From Paludibacteraceae bacterium (GTDB lineage: Bacteria > Bacteroidota > Bacteroidia > Bacteroidales > Paludibacteraceae), in NCBI GenBank assembly GCA_017551675.1, contig JAFZLC010000058.1, positions 1 through 64,000 on the forward strand: DNA of 64,000 nt. Direction: 5' to 3'. Each line of letters begins with the position of its first letter. Within the stretch, counting starts at the first letter, position 1. Both the position numbers and the translations under genes were made by a program. The notes under the pieces were generated by a model, which was not told the DNA's origin, ran no database searches, and saw only the letters and a list, made by a program, of their open reading frames with translations. Below are positions 1 to 7,308 of this stretch, in pieces.

Positions 1-214
1 CTTATGGCTTCTTCCTAGCTTCGGGAGGGATGCAACTCTAAAAAAAGAGTTGTTGAATCTTTGTTGTGCGCATGTTTAACAAATATATTTAAATTACAGG
101 TTGATTATCAACGGCTTATAAATTTTGATAAAAATTTTTTTTGGATTTTTTCTTGGTTTACAACATAGAAGAGACGCAACGCATTGCGTCTCCATGGTGC
201 GGTGACCGCCTGAC
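1..214. other. Non-coding, with two hairpins
   Basis: No gene is visible in this stretch, which lies downstream of the first DUF4419 gene. A 7-bp inverted repeat (CAACTCT/AGAGTTG) lies near 33-53. A perfect 9-bp inverted repeat (GAGACGCAA, 4-nt loop, TTGCGTCTC) lies at 171-192. The second may end the DUF4419 transcript on the minus strand, although no good T-run follows. It belongs to the AGAGACG/CGTCTCT hairpin family that recurs in this window. Confidence 0.5.
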
Positions 215-1582
215 TTATTCGTCATCATCTTCATCGTCATCGACAGGATAATTCCCCTTTTTATATTCCCCTTTGGTCAAAACCCAAGAGATGAAAGGTT
301 CCAAGGTTTTGTCGCCATACCGTTTTGTGCCCCAGATTCCGCTCCAGAGATACAACGAGTCGGTTCTTCTTTCGTAGTGGTTATGCCAAACGAAAGGCAC
401 CTTTAATATGCTGCTGGGGAAATGATCAGAAGTTAGGTTGTCGCTGGATGTAACTTTTTTGTTGAGGAAAGGATTGGGTTGATATGTTATTCCATCTACC
501 GAAATTCCCCAATCCTGTAAATATGTTGTTGAAGAACCATCACGGCTCGTGATGTATGGGAAGAGTTGGTGAATCCAGCCTGTAATGGCATATGTGCCAT
601 ATGATGTTTTGTCTTTATAGATATTCGCCCAAAACGACTTATCCGCCTTTCCTTTGGATGCTGCGATGAATTGGTCGATGATAGGGAGGAGGCTAGCCTT
701 CCATTTTTTCATCCCTAAGGTGTTCAAAATGGATAACTTCTTCTTTATCAGTTCCCAATCTTCTGTGGTTCCCCTTAAAACGATCCAAGGAATGCCACAG
801 CCCGATTCCACAGAATATGAGAAGCCTTTTTGTTGGGCATGTAAAAGCGTGATTTGGTAGGCGACATGATCGATAGGGGAGGTTGTGCTGAATTGTGGCA
901 CGAATGCCTCGTAAAAATAGGGGTCGGTGTATCGACGCGTATGTTGGGCTAATGAGTCGACCGCGACACTCCATTGGGTGGAATCGAACGCCACGGTATC
1001 AACTCTCACATGAATTGCATCAGGATGTCCATTTTTGTATATTTTACCCTCTAACGATTTAAAATTCAAATTAATATGGATAGACATACCTTGGCAGATA
1101 GTAAGCCAGATCACATCGGGAGAAAGAGCCAACGGATGATGTCCGTGGTAAGCATCTCTTACGGTTTCAAGCAAAGCATTCGAACTGAAAAGGTCGGAGG
1201 AAGGCACAATTCTTTTTTGTGCATGCTCATCAGGCATATACAAGATTTCTCTCATAGTCATTTCCTCAAAATGAATTTTAGCATCCTTTTCACCACTGAA
1301 TCTATCACAGATGGTAACATCTTCCACATCGAAACGGACACCTTCGGGAGCATACGGGTCGTTTTTCTTTAAAATCCCCATAATAGAGTCTTCTTCCTTT
1401 AAAACCCTCATAATGGAGTCTTTATAATCAGGCCCGTAGGTATCTAAGTCGTCATCAGGGATTATAGGTACAAAGCTCTCCGCAGGTTCAATGACCATCT
1501 GAGCGTTTTTCTGATTTGATTTACAAGAGAATGATAAAAGTATGATGGTGATAATCCAAAAGAATTTGTGCGTTGTCGTCAT
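215..1582 (-). CDS. DUF4419-family lipoprotein (copy 1)
   Basis: A 455-residue lipoprotein: the N-terminus is a short signal sequence with lipobox LSFSC and acylated Cys20, so it is probably anchored in the outer membrane or facing the periplasm. The middle carries the block I associate with DUF4419: HHPLALSPDVIWLTICQG (about residues 150-168) followed by IHINLNF, and later GCGIPWIVLRGTTEDWE. The C-terminus is very acidic (DDDEDDDE). The next gene (1621-2973) is a close paralogue, with nearly identical leaders (MTTTHKF) and long shared blocks, so this is a tandem duplication. DUF4419 has no established biochemical role that I know of. The family call is fairly secure; the function is unknown. 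Confidence 0.8.
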   Translation of the reverse strand: MTTTHKFFWIITIILLSFSCKSNQKNAQMVIEPAESFVPIIPDDDLDTYGPDYKDSIMRVLKEEDSIMGILKKNDPYAPEGVRFDVEDVTICDRFSGEKDAKIHFEEMTMREILYMPDEHAQKRIVPSSDLFSSNALLETVRDAYHGHHPLALSPDVIWLTICQGMSIHINLNFKSLEGKIYKNGHPDAIHVRVDTVAFDSTQWSVAVDSLAQHTRRYTDPYFYEAFVPQFSTTSPIDHVAYQITLLHAQQKGFSYSVESGCGIPWIVLRGTTEDWELIKKKLSILNTLGMKKWKASLLPIIDQFIAASKGKADKSFWANIYKDKTSYGTYAITGWIHQLFPYITSRDGSSTTYLQDWGISVDGITYQPNPFLNKKVTSSDNLTSDHFPSSILKVPFVWHNHYERRTDSLYLWSGIWGTKRYGDKTLEPFISWVLTKGEYKKGNYPVDDDEDDDE

Positions 1583-1620
1583 ATTTATGATTTAAATTTA
1601 TTATTTAGTTGATTGCAAAT

Positions 1621-2973
1621 TTATTTATTATTCTCCCATGAGCGTCTCTTTTCCAAGTATTTTTCTACAAATTCCTTTTTATAATTCCCTTTAGTTAAAG
1701 CCCAAGAGATGAAAGGTTCCAGGGTTTTGTCGCCATACTGTTTTGCGCCCAATATTCCGCTCCAAAAGTATAATGTATCGGTTCTGTTTTCGAGGACGTT
1801 ATGCCAAACAAATGGCACCTTTAATAAACTGTTTGGAAAATGACTAGATGTTAGGTCGTCGCTGACAGTAATTTTTTGGGTGAGAAATGGATTAGGTTGA
1901 TCGTAATCGATGTAAGGAAAGAGTTGGTGAATCCAGCCTGTGATGGCATATGTATCGTATTCATATTTGTCTTTATAAATATTCACCCAAAATGCTTCGT
2001 TTGCCCTTCCTTGGGAAGCTTCGATGAACTCGTCGAGGATAGGGGTGAGGCTCTCCTTCCATTCCGTCATCCCCAAGGTATCTAATATGGATAACTTATT
2101 CTTTATCATTTCCCAATCTTCTGTAGTTCCCCTTAAAACGATCCAAGGAATACCACATCCCGACCACATATCATATGAGAAAGCATTTTGTTGAGCATGT
2201 AAAAGCGTGATTTGGTAGGCGACATGGTTGATAGGGGTGGTTGTGCTGAATTGTGGCACGAAAGCCTCGTAAAAATTTGGGTCGGTGTATCGACGCGTTT
2301 GTTGGGCTAATGAGTCGATCGCGACACTCCATTGGGTGGAATCGAATGCTAGGGAATCAATTCTTACGAAGATTGATTCTGGATGTCCATTTTTGTATAT
2401 TTTATTCTCTAATAATTTGAAATTCAAATTGATATGTTTAGACATTCCTTGGCAGATAGTAAGCCAGATTACATCGGGAGAAAGAGCCAACGGATGATGT
2501 CCTTGGTAAGCGTTTCTTACGGTTTCAAGCAATCCATTAGGCATATGAGGTTGAATATTAGGCACGATTCTCATCTGTTTATGTTCCTCAGGCATATACA
2601 GAACTACTCTCATGGTTATTTTTTCAAAAAAAGTTCTAACATTCTGTTCGAAAAAGAAATTTTCTGCGATGGAATCATTTTCTACGTAGAAACGGACACC
2701 TTCAGGAGCATACGGATCATTTTCCTTTAGTTTCCTCAGAATGGATTCGTCTTCAATGACGCTTTCGTCTGAATTTTGCCAGATATCTTCAAATAAATAT
2801 GATTCATTGAAATCATATTCTGAATCAGAATATTCTTTTGGTTTTTGTATGGTTGTATCGGTCTTATTATCATTTTCTTGAATATTTTCCTGAACATTTT
2901 CTTGATTGGAACTATTACAGGATGCTAAAATTATGTTGGAGATAATCCAAATGAATTTGTGCGTTGTCGTCAT
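1621..2973 (-). CDS. DUF4419-family lipoprotein (copy 2)
   Basis: A 450-residue paralogue of the gene just downstream, in the same orientation with a 38-nt gap, so the two are probably co-transcribed. It has a lipoprotein signal (lipobox ILASC, Cys19) and then a low-complexity Asn/Gln/Glu-rich linker at about residues 20-75, longer than in copy 1. The DUF4419 block HHPLALSPDVIWLTICQG is intact, as are FEAFVPQFSTT-like and GCGIPWIVLRGTTEDWE blocks. The two copies differ mainly in the linker and the C-terminal tail, which is basic here and acidic in copy 1. The tails may therefore face different partners (inference). No catalytic function is known. Confidence 0.8.
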   Translation of the reverse strand: MTTTHKFIWIISNIILASCNSSNQENVQENIQENDNKTDTTIQKPKEYSDSEYDFNESYLFEDIWQNSDESVIEDESILRKLKENDPYAPEGVRFYVENDSIAENFFFEQNVRTFFEKITMRVVLYMPEEHKQMRIVPNIQPHMPNGLLETVRNAYQGHHPLALSPDVIWLTICQGMSKHINLNFKLLENKIYKNGHPESIFVRIDSLAFDSTQWSVAIDSLAQQTRRYTDPNFYEAFVPQFSTTTPINHVAYQITLLHAQQNAFSYDMWSGCGIPWIVLRGTTEDWEMIKNKLSILDTLGMTEWKESLTPILDEFIEASQGRANEAFWVNIYKDKYEYDTYAITGWIHQLFPYIDYDQPNPFLTQKITVSDDLTSSHFPNSLLKVPFVWHNVLENRTDTLYFWSGILGAKQYGDKTLEPFISWALTKGNYKKEFVEKYLEKRRSWENNK

Positions 2974-3353
2974 ATTTGTGTTATATTTAATTTATGATTA
3001 AGGTGATTGCAAATATAAATAAATAAAAATGAGAATGTTTTGTAGAGACGCAATATTTTCCCATATGTCACGAAATATATAATTTTAAAATAAAAAAATG
3101 TTGGCGGGTACGAACGATCTTTTAAAGTATGGTTCCGTAGACACACGGCCGTGCGTCTCATGGATGTACGGTTCCGTGCAAATGTGCAATTTCCCGATGC
3201 TGACGTCATAGTATGAATTGTTATATAATTTATATTATGTTAAATAGAGTTTTGGGGGAACTCGCCCATTGTTTGGATTTGGAAACTGAAAATTCCTTTC
3301 AAAGTGCAATTGATCTTTTTCAAAGTGCAATTTTTGCACTCTCGTTCAGACCT
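2974..3353. other. Non-coding spacer with degenerate palindromes
   Basis: No credible gene in about 380 nt. There is a half-site GTAGAGACG near 3042 and an imperfect palindrome AGACACACGG/CCGTGCGTCT at 3139-3158. A repeated phrase GGTTCCGT occurs at about 3131 and again near 3171. These look like remnants of the dispersed AGAGACG hairpin family. Short direct repeats (TTTCAAAGTGCAATT-like) occur at about 3297-3332. Confidence 0.45.
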
Positions 3354-3965
3354 TTAAATATGATTTGTTTTTTTTATAGTCCTATTATCCACAACTTCAT
3401 TCGGGTCAATTTCTTTGGATGTGGTTATTTCCATAAATATGATGGTGCCTTGCCAATGACCATTGTCGATAATTTCCGTTTGTCCGTCTTTGTAGATGAG
3501 TTTATGACTTCCAGAATGTATGATGAAATTGATTCCGATATTCTTCATCAAACGTGATGTGGCGTAGAGACCGAACCCCATGCCTTTACCGTCTGTTACC
3601 GTATCTTGTATACACATTCGTAGTGCATCTTCTTCGCTTATGTTATGATATTGTTCATTTTCAGCCAATGATGCTTGTATGCCCATTCCGTCGTCGGCAA
3701 CCAAAACACGTAAGATGTCTTTCTTTGCGTCGAAATGAGTAATGGCCGTGCCAAGCGGCTTGCCGGAATGAATATGAACATTGTCTAGAATCTCGTAAAA
3801 ACAGTAGCTCATGGCTTGTAACACGCTCACTTCAATCTCGAAATGGGCAGTCATGGTTTTCAAAACCTGCTGGTACACTTCATTGAGTGTGTGTGCGTCG
3901 AAAACATCTATCGAGACATTTTCTAATCCACGGAAATACTGGTTAAGAAGAAATGATACGTTCAT
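3354..3965 (-). CDS. GHKL (histidine-kinase-like) ATPase, stand-alone
   Basis: A 203-residue soluble protein with the three nucleotide-binding boxes of the GHKL/HATPase_c fold: N-box EILDNVHIHS, G1 box DDGMGI and G2 box GKGMGFGLY. It has no receiver, sensor or dimerisation/phospho-acceptor His domain, so it is not a sensor kinase. Stand-alone ATPases of this type act as anti-sigma-factor-like switch proteins (RsbW/SpoIIAB) or as modules of uncharacterised regulatory or defence loci. A -7-like element (TATATTTG on the minus strand, 3998-4005) precedes the start. It lies at the end of the accessory minus-strand islet. The ATP-binding fold is secure; the role is unknown. Confidence 0.75.
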   Translation of the reverse strand: MNVSFLLNQYFRGLENVSIDVFDAHTLNEVYQQVLKTMTAHFEIEVSVLQAMSYCFYEILDNVHIHSGKPLGTAITHFDAKKDILRVLVADDGMGIQASLAENEQYHNISEEDALRMCIQDTVTDGKGMGFGLYATSRLMKNIGINFIIHSGSHKLIYKDGQTEIIDNGHWQGTIIFMEITTSKEIDPNEVVDNRTIKKTNHI

Positions 3966-4042
3966 ATATTTTGACAGTCATTTAAAACTGAATTATGCAA
4001 ATATACAAAATTATTTGTAACAGAACTCCCCTACTTCATTCG

Positions 4043-4402
4043 TTACATATTCAAGTAATTGACAGGATTTTGACCGATTTTCACCTTGTTGGTTATTGAT
4101 TTTTCCAGATAAATAGAATCAAATATCTCTTCACCTTCAAATTCTACTCGATTGGTATATTTGGGTGCTTTGGATTTATAACAATTCGTTGGCCTTATAA
4201 CCTCTTTTACAATTCCATTCACATGACCAATCAATAAAGTTGCTTTGCTGGCTCTTGTCAACGACATTATCCAATACTTTCTTGTGGCTTCATATAAGTT
4301 CGGACGATAAAGTTCATTGGATTTATCTTTGCAGTTATAAGAGTTTCTTATATTGACAAAAATGATTTTCTCGTTCTCGGATGGATTTATATATGCATTC
4401 AT
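4043..4402 (-). CDS. Small PUA/EVE-like protein, partner of HTH gene
   Basis: A 119-residue protein containing LYEATRKYWIMSLTRASKAT and then LLIGHVNGIVKEVI and a C-terminal GQNPVNYLN. I recognise this pattern from small proteins in Bacteroidota accessory regions (typically YEATR-W, then an A-Y-x-x-VxxGIVREVY block), which look PUA-like. That is recollection, not a search result. It starts 26 nt after the stop of the HTH/DUF6922 gene and in the same direction, so the two are probably one transcription unit. The pairing of a self-regulated HTH protein with a small second gene resembles toxin-antitoxin or restriction-associated modules, but no catalytic motif is visible here. Confidence 0.5.
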   Translation of the reverse strand: MNAYINPSENEKIIFVNIRNSYNCKDKSNELYRPNLYEATRKYWIMSLTRASKATLLIGHVNGIVKEVIRPTNCYKSKAPKYTNRVEFEGEEIFDSIYLEKSITNKVKIGQNPVNYLNM

Positions 4403-4428
4403 GATTTTTTTAATTCTGCGTTTTTTCT

Positions 4429-4959
4429 TTATGAAGTTTCATTGCTTACACTCTTTAATCTAACTTGAACCTTATCATATAGTCTGAAGTTCTTTGGATT
4501 CGAGTAAATCTCATTCACCTTTTTTATGCCATAAAACTTCTTTATTTCTTTAATTTCATCGGAGTTTCCATATTCTAGTACTCTGCTTATTGCCCATGTT
4601 GCACATTTTGTCCAGTCTATTTTATTAATGTCAACGTCCCAAAATGTTGTTTTGGTTAATTTTGATAAATCTGGCGTTGATAACATGTTAACTTTCTTTT
4701 GTTCCTCATAGATATCGTGTTTGGCTTGAATCATATAGAAGAATCCTGCAATGCCAATGTTTAAGCTGTGTTCTAAATCCATTGAATTTTTGGGAGTGAA
4801 TCTTCTAGTTCCTTTGATTAAGTCATTTAGTCGTTGAGGTATCATGTGTGCAGATGAAGCTACGTCAACTTTTGTCCTTTTCTGCTGACGTATAATCCTG
4901 TCGAGAATAGCTCCCGCAGGCACTGATGAAATATTTGTATATGCACTGTAATCAATCAT
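4429..4959 (-). CDS. HTH (HigA-like) regulator with DUF6922 domain
   Basis: A 176-residue protein. Residues ~10-75 form a lambda-repressor-type helix-turn-helix of the plasmid-maintenance HigA kind (GAILDRII, then VASSAHMIPQRLNDLIKGTRRFTP). Residues ~95-150 (TTFWDVDINKIDWTKCATWAI, SRVLEYGN) match the DUF6922 pattern found in toxin-antitoxin-associated proteins. A perfect 9-bp inverted repeat at 4985-5007 overlaps the -33 element of its promoter, which suggests autorepression. The -7 element ends only 4 nt before the ATG, so the mRNA would be leaderless. The start is kept because a later Met would cut into the HTH. The partner gene follows after 26 nt. Confidence 0.75.
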   Translation of the reverse strand: MIDYSAYTNISSVPAGAILDRIIRQQKRTKVDVASSAHMIPQRLNDLIKGTRRFTPKNSMDLEHSLNIGIAGFFYMIQAKHDIYEEQKKVNMLSTPDLSKLTKTTFWDVDINKIDWTKCATWAISRVLEYGNSDEIKEIKKFYGIKKVNEIYSNPKNFRLYDKVQVRLKSVSNETS

Positions 4960-4963
4960 GGGA

Positions 4964-5007
4964 CAAATATAAATACTTTAAATGTTATAACCAAAAAATG
5001 GTTATAA
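4964..5007 (-). promoter_or_regulatory. Promoter plus operator of the HTH gene
   Basis: On the minus strand, -33 TTG (4994-4992) and -7 TATATTTG (4971-4964) are separated by exactly 20 nt, the canonical Bacteroides promoter. A perfect inverted repeat, TTATAACCA-N5-TGGTTATAA (4985-5007), overlaps the -33 element. A repressor bound there would block the promoter, the usual arrangement for HigA-type autoregulation. The gene's ATG (4959) is too close for a normal leader. Confidence 0.7.
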
Positions 5008-5225
5008 TTTTGCTGCGATATTATAATTTGAATGAATTCTTATTTAAATAGGAAAAGGATATTTTTCCATTACAAAAGGAAGATGGAAGAAATATTCAAT
5101 AGACATAACCAACAAAAACGCTAATACTACAACTGTTCAGACTTATTCTTTCCAAGAAAAGTAGTTGAAACGTATTGAAATCTAATGCGTTCCTCCCCTA
5201 CTTCATTCAGTTTGAATGATAGTAT

Positions 5226-5655
5226 TTAGGGTAATTCTAAAAAGGAGTTAGTGGTTAAACTTTGAATCATTGAACGATAGATTTCAATGTCATTTACTTT
5301 CTCGATAGACATCACTTTGTTGCCACCATCTTTTGATGAAGCACCACAATGATATATGGTTTCTGTTGATGCCTTGCTCTGTGAATGCATATGGTGAAAA
5401 TCTGTTTTTGGGATTTATATTTGCGGTCAAATTTTTTGACCGCAAAATTTCAATTTCCTCAATATTAAGTTGAAACCTAAAATCCTCGTCAAATTTATCG
5501 ATATTGTTTTTTACTTGCTGATTAAATGCTTTCGTGCTATAACCATAGATTTTGGCTAAATCGGCATCCAGCATAACTTGTTGCCCCCTAACCTCGTAGA
5601 TTAGATTTTTGAATTCAGTCTCGGTGATTTCAGTGATAGAATTTTTCTTTGTCAT
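5226..5655 (-). pseudogene. ORF6N-domain protein, internally deleted/frameshifted
   Basis: From ATG 5655 the frame encodes an ORF6N DNA-binding domain typical of phage and mobile-element proteins (VRGQQVMLDADLAKIYGYSTK, then NQQVKNN, then FRFQLN, ending RFSPYAFTEQGI). Straight after EQGI the frame loses sense and stops at 5290. In another frame the same strand continues with ETIYHCGASSKDGG and NKVMSIEKVNDIEIY to a stop at 5226. I recall that block from the C-terminus of longer ORF6N proteins. The simplest reading is an internal deletion that joined the N- and C-terminal parts out of frame. The upstream Met at 5676 is possible, but 5655 begins the domain better. Confidence 0.65.
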
Positions 5656-5671
5656 AAATATAAATTTCGAA

Positions 5672-5700
5672 ATCACCCATCACAATTGGTGATGGGTGAT
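5672..5700 (-). terminator. Perfect 12-bp hairpin after the Abi-like gene
   Basis: ATCACCCATCAC, a 5-nt loop (AATTG) and GTGATGGGTGAT form a perfect 12-bp stem 17 nt beyond the stop of the gene ending at 5717. On the minus strand it is followed by TTCGAAATTTATATTT, which is T-rich but not a clean T-run. It is either a terminator or a palindromic repeat separating the Abi-like and ORF6N genes. Confidence 0.5.
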
Positions 5701-5716
5701 GTTGCCTATCTCAGCC

Positions 5717-6565
5717 TTATTTGTTAGGCTTTATAAACTTTTCTTTCGCTTTATCTGCGTAAAAGGCGGAACTTACGTCATACAATTTGCCATCGGCACC
5801 CGATAAACGAATGTTCTCAAATAGAGCGTATTTGTCTGCTAATACCTTAAATGCAGGACAATTTCCTTCGGTGATTGCGTTAATGTAATACTTTAACACC
5901 AACATCTCATTGAACGAAATAAAACTTGTTACAATGGAACAATATTTATGTCTGTCATCAAATTCAACAGCCTTGTCTTCGTCGTTTAGGATTTTGGCAC
6001 TATCAATGTAGTTGAAAATTTGATATAGGTAATTGACATAATTGGCCAATGTGAATTGTATATCTTTTGAATTGATCGACTCTGAATTCTTCAATAGTTT
6101 TGCGAAGTAAGCGATGTAACCACGCCCTTCTTCCGTGATCATCTTATTAGGTTCGTGTGTTCTACCTTGAATTCTACTTATGACGTTGTCATATTGTCCC
6201 AACATGGTGAATACGGTACTTTCGATTTTTTGGACATAAACTTGTTTCAATTGTTCGTCCATCATCTTTTTCTGTTGTGCCATTTCCTCCTTATGATTGT
6301 TAAGGGCTTGGTTGGCGTATTCCAACGCTTGCGCTTGTTGATTAAGGTCTGCACGTTGCGAACTAAGTTCATCTTTTTGTCGGTATAAAGTGATGATTAT
6401 CCCAGCAAATGCCAATCCGGAAAAAAGTGCATTTGCCGCCCCGAATGTCTCCCCGAAAATACCGCGTTCTGTTCCTGTAATTGTGTAAACTACTACATAA
6501 AATACTAATAAAAATAATGGAATTGCTACCATCCAAAATTTAAAATTTTCTAAATACTTCTTCAT
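5717..6565 (-). CDS. Membrane-anchored putative phage abortive-infection protein
   Basis: A 282-residue protein with two membrane segments near the N-terminus (about 12-30 and 44-62). A Gln/Glu-rich coiled coil follows (about 64-115), then a helical cytoplasmic domain with YFAKLLKN, QFTLANYVNYLYQIFNYID and NEMLVLKYYINA. The arrangement FGAANALFSGLAFAGIIITLYRQKDEL followed by a coiled coil and helical C-domain matches my recollection of the 'putative phage abortive infection protein' family (Pfam PF16872). It lies beside an ORF6N pseudogene and a HTH regulator, a context that fits defence or phage-derived DNA. The family match should be confirmed; the mechanism is not known. Confidence 0.6.
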   Translation of the reverse strand: MKKYLENFKFWMVAIPLFLLVFYVVVYTITGTERGIFGETFGAANALFSGLAFAGIIITLYRQKDELSSQRADLNQQAQALEYANQALNNHKEEMAQQKKMMDEQLKQVYVQKIESTVFTMLGQYDNVISRIQGRTHEPNKMITEEGRGYIAYFAKLLKNSESINSKDIQFTLANYVNYLYQIFNYIDSAKILNDEDKAVEFDDRHKYCSIVTSFISFNEMLVLKYYINAITEGNCPAFKVLADKYALFENIRLSGADGKLYDVSSAFYADKAKEKFIKPNK

Positions 6566-7308
6566 GAAATAACTTTTTTATAATTTAACTATGCAAATAT
6601 AGAATCATTTTCTTTGTTTGTTGTTGTTTTTCGTACAAATCATTTAAGAAGTTATTGACAATTTTGATTTGAAAACGAATGTTGTGGAACATGTTCATTG
6701 TGGAATATATTGTTATAAAATCCTAATGAAACAGATGATGGTACTACATCACCTATATGATAAAAAAACGCGATGGAAACAGATATTACTTCTTAAAATA
6801 AAACAAAAGAGAAAATCGGCTTCACGCCGATTTCCTCTAAATAATCCAAATTGTGATCCTTTGTTCTACATAAGTCGTCATTCTGTGTATATCCTTGTGT
6901 GTTTTTTTATCGATATTTTTACTGTTTCTCAACAATGCAAAGTTATGCTCTTCCTCGATAAAAACAGCATTTTTTGGCTCATTATAGATGAAAATGCAAA
7001 CTCCTTGTACGAAGTCCTCTTTTTTATCGTTTAATCGATCTCTTCCCTTCCTGATTTCTTCTCTCCTATTCGCTTTTTTTCCACATTACCTCTTTTTTAG
7101 AGGCGAAATGTTGGAACAAATGAAAAATTAGGATAGTTTTGCAGAACTATTCATTTGTATTATGGATGGTCCTTTTGCATCGTTGTAAAAACCTGCGCGG
7201 ATGACGAGATTTGATAGTTGATTGAGTATGGTGAGTTTATGTGAGCGCTTTGTTTTGCTGGATGCGTGAGTTTATGAAATGGATTATAAAATATAAAAAG
7301 ATTAAGTA
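6566..7308. other. 743-nt non-coding region upstream of the giant surface protein
   Basis: No convincing gene. It holds the promoter region of the leftward Abi-like gene (TATATTTG, minus strand, 6594-6601), a perfect 8-bp hairpin (AAATCGGC-N5-GCCGATTT, 6813-6833) bordered by A- and T-rich DNA, and the rightward promoter at 7111-7141. A 121-codon open frame at 6669-7034 looks accidental (rich in Lys/Ile/Cys, no domain). Confidence 0.5.
7111..7141 (+). promoter_or_regulatory. Promoter for the giant T9SS protein
   Basis: TTG (7111-7113) and TAGTTTTG (7134-7141) are separated by exactly 20 nt, the Bacteroides -33/-7 form. Transcription would start near 7147, giving a leader of about 160 nt before the ATG at 7309. 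Confidence 0.65.

Noticed and set aside
2970-3209. 79-codon minus-strand frame upstream of a DUF4419 gene
   Set aside because: Overlaps the gene's start and the degenerate palindromes; Arg/Cys-rich, no signal or domain.
6669-7034. 121-codon plus-strand open frame
   Set aside because: No domain, unusual composition rich in Lys, Ile and Cys, contains a palindrome, and lies in a promoter-type spacer; probably chance.
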